In this document: piece after piece, positions 62,777-64,000 of the stretch
How positions within the stretch are numbered: the first letter of the stretch is position 1
Layout: every line of letters begins with the position of its first letter
Notes under the pieces: model-generated
The model's database searches: none
Seen by the model: only the letters and a program-made list of their open reading frames with translations
Told to the model about the DNA's origin: nothing
Made by a program: the position numbers and the translations under genes
DNA from: Xanthomonas populi
Lineage (GTDB): Bacteria; Pseudomonadota; Gammaproteobacteria; Xanthomonadales; Xanthomonadaceae
Assembly: GCF_002940065.1 (NCBI RefSeq)
Contig: NZ_MDEJ01000003.1
Location: forward strand, 1-64,000
Length of the DNA stretch: 64,000 nt
Reading direction: 5' to 3'

Positions 62777-63451
62777 ATGCCGCGCCACGCTCGCGGATTC
62801 GATGTGGAGGCTGCGTTCGCGCAGTTGGCTCGGCGCGACCGCGCGCTGGGGGCGTGGATGACGCGCATCGGCCTCATCGCACCGCCGCCGGGCTGGCGCA
62901 AACCGTTCGATCCGGTGGATGCATTGGCGCGCGCGATCCTGTTTCAGCAACTCAGCGGCAAGGCGGCGTCCACGATCGTGGCACGGGTGGAAGTGGCGAT
63001 CGGCGCGCAGCGTTTGCATGCCGAGACGCTCGGTCGTGTCGATGACCTCGCACTGCGTGCCTGCGGCGTGTCCGGCAACAAGGCGCTGGCATTGCGCGAT
63101 CTGGCGCGGCGCGAACGTGAAGGCGAGATTCCCTCGTTACGCAGGCTCGCTTTCATGGACGAAGACGCGATTGTCGAAGCGCTGATACCGGTGCCCGGTA
63201 TCGGCCGCTGGACGGTGGAAATGATGCTGATGTTCCGCCTTGGCCGCCCGGATCTGCTGCCGATCGACGACCTTGGCGTACGCAAAGGTGCGCAGCGCGT
63301 GGACAAGCAGGAGCAGATGCCGACGCCGAAGGAACTGGCCGCACGCGGCGAACGCTGGGGTCCGTATCGCACCTACGCCGCGTTCTATTTATGGAAGATC
63401 GCCGACTTTAGCGTGGCGACCAAGGTGCCGATACCGCGCTCGCAGGAATAG
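62777..63451 (+). CDS. DNA-3-methyladenine glycosylase (AlkA-like, HhH-GPD)
   Basis: A 224-residue base-excision repair enzyme. The helix-hairpin-helix and catalytic region are LIPVPGIGRWTVEMMLMFRL and DLLPIDDLGVRKG (catalytic Asp in IDDLG), with ILFQQLSGKAAS earlier. It lacks the N-terminal domain of E. coli AlkA, like many short homologues. It removes alkylated purines. The start ATG 62777 lies two bases after the preceding stop. Confidence 0.92.
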   Translation: MPRHARGFDVEAAFAQLARRDRALGAWMTRIGLIAPPPGWRKPFDPVDALARAILFQQLSGKAASTIVARVEVAIGAQRLHAETLGRVDDLALRACGVSGNKALALRDLARREREGEIPSLRRLAFMDEDAIVEALIPVPGIGRWTVEMMLMFRLGRPDLLPIDDLGVRKGAQRVDKQEQMPTPKELAARGERWGPYRTYAAFYLWKIADFSVATKVPIPRSQE

Positions 63452-63482
63452 CCGCGCGAGCCTGCAGCTGATGCGTGCTGCG

Positions 63483-63992
63483 TTACGCCGTAGACCAGCG
63501 CCAGTGCCACGGCTCGTAGACGATGCCATGCGGGTTGTCGCGCGGATAGCTCAGGCGAAAACCGAAGCGCTGCGCATTGTCACGCAGCCATGCGAATTCG
63601 GGCGTGGTCTCGAAGGATTCTTCCACCGGCGGCTGGCCCGGCGTCCCGATATCCAGTGCATCGCCGCTGTGGTGTTCGCTGAAACCCGGCGCCGTGTTGA
63701 TCGCAAGAATCTGGGTCACGGTCATTCCGCATGCGAGCTTGCGTTCGAAAATCGCCAGTTGGTAATCGTGGCTGCGATATCCCGACAGCGCGTCCAGCAG
63801 GATGCCGGTGCGTGCGGCGTCGGCCCGCATCCGTCGCCAGCCACGGCTTGCACCAGCGCTGAGCCACAACGGCCGTGCGAAGCGATCGTTCCCGGAAAAG
63901 TGCAGGGCGGCAGGTTCGGGCACCAAGCTCAGCCCGGTCTGACGCGGATACGCGTCCACGTCGATCTCCAACTGCGTCAGTCGCTGTTGCAC
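63483..63992 (-). CDS. M15-family D,D-carboxypeptidase (VanY-like), possibly cut at the window edge
   Basis: At least 169 residues, starting at GTG 63992 or beyond the edge. The M15 zinc/catalytic motifs are present: LSGYRSHDYQ, FSEHHSGDALDIG (His and Asp ligands) and YEPWHWRW (Glu and His). Such enzymes trim D-Ala from peptidoglycan peptides or act as endopeptidases. No signal peptide is seen in the visible part, so the true start may lie outside. Confidence 0.85.
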   Translation of the reverse strand: MQQRLTQLEIDVDAYPRQTGLSLVPEPAALHFSGNDRFARPLWLSAGASRGWRRMRADAARTGILLDALSGYRSHDYQLAIFERKLACGMTVTQILAINTAPGFSEHHSGDALDIGTPGQPPVEESFETTPEFAWLRDNAQRFGFRLSYPRDNPHGIVYEPWHWRWSTA

Positions 63993-64000
63993 ACCGCTGA

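Overview
The window looks like the chromosome of a Xanthomonas species. Coding sequence is GC-rich with a strong third-position GC bias. The gene content is typical of Xanthomonadaceae: an N-glycan/GlcNAc utilisation locus of the X. campestris nix type, large TonB-dependent receptors, a lysine/alanine-rich histone H1-like protein, and short dispersed palindromic or inverted-terminal repeats. No rRNA, tRNA, CRISPR array, transposase or phage gene was seen. The species cannot be fixed from the sequence alone.

Layout. (1) 1-6534, plus strand: end of a type VI secretion VgrG, a DUF4123 adaptor, a VasX-like effector with a hydrophobic C-terminus and a probable immunity protein. An AT-rich tract (about 5140-5870) covers the end of the effector and the start of the immunity gene, as expected of a swapped toxin/immunity cassette. 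(2) 7147-23056: plant N-glycan/GlcNAc locus. A TonB-dependent receptor and a glucokinase-family kinase diverge from a region with two LacI-type operators. Downstream of the receptor lie GH29, GH18, GH20, GH2 and GH3 genes. GH29 has an in-frame stop and GH20 a 13-bp tandem duplication inside its catalytic motif, and the mannosidase genes expected after GH3 are absent here. (3) 23185-31510, housekeeping: rsmE-bioA, nudE-cysQ, mazG-ynfA, a stomatin-like/NfeD pair, and gcvT-gcvH.

(4) 31511-44743: a long non-coding stretch before the histone-like gene, a serine hydrolase, a nucleotide-transporter-like membrane protein, a broken DUF1304 gene, an alpha/beta hydrolase-fadE operon divergent from a TetR gene with a palindromic operator, and a second TonB-dependent receptor broken by a stop. 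(5) 44744-55423, envelope: an outer-membrane-like protein, hslO, mtgA, a family 2 glycosyltransferase, a CBS protein, then an ArnT-like/PAP2/EptA operon divergent from an OmpR-type two-component system, probably a lipid A remodelling module. (6) 55566-64000: an HExxH protein, the minCDE operon behind a GNAT gene, a NarL-type two-component system, an SRPBCC protein, a DUF423 protein, a DNA glycosylase and an M15 peptidase at the right edge.

Two themes cut across the window. Four genes (GH20, GH29, DUF1304, TonB receptor 2) carry small disabling lesions, pointing to recent gene decay centred on carbohydrate/TonB functions. A 115-145 bp inverted-terminal-repeat element occurs about four times, twice in direct orientation around the GH3 gene. 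All reading was by eye: family calls rest on motifs and remembered families, not on database searches.
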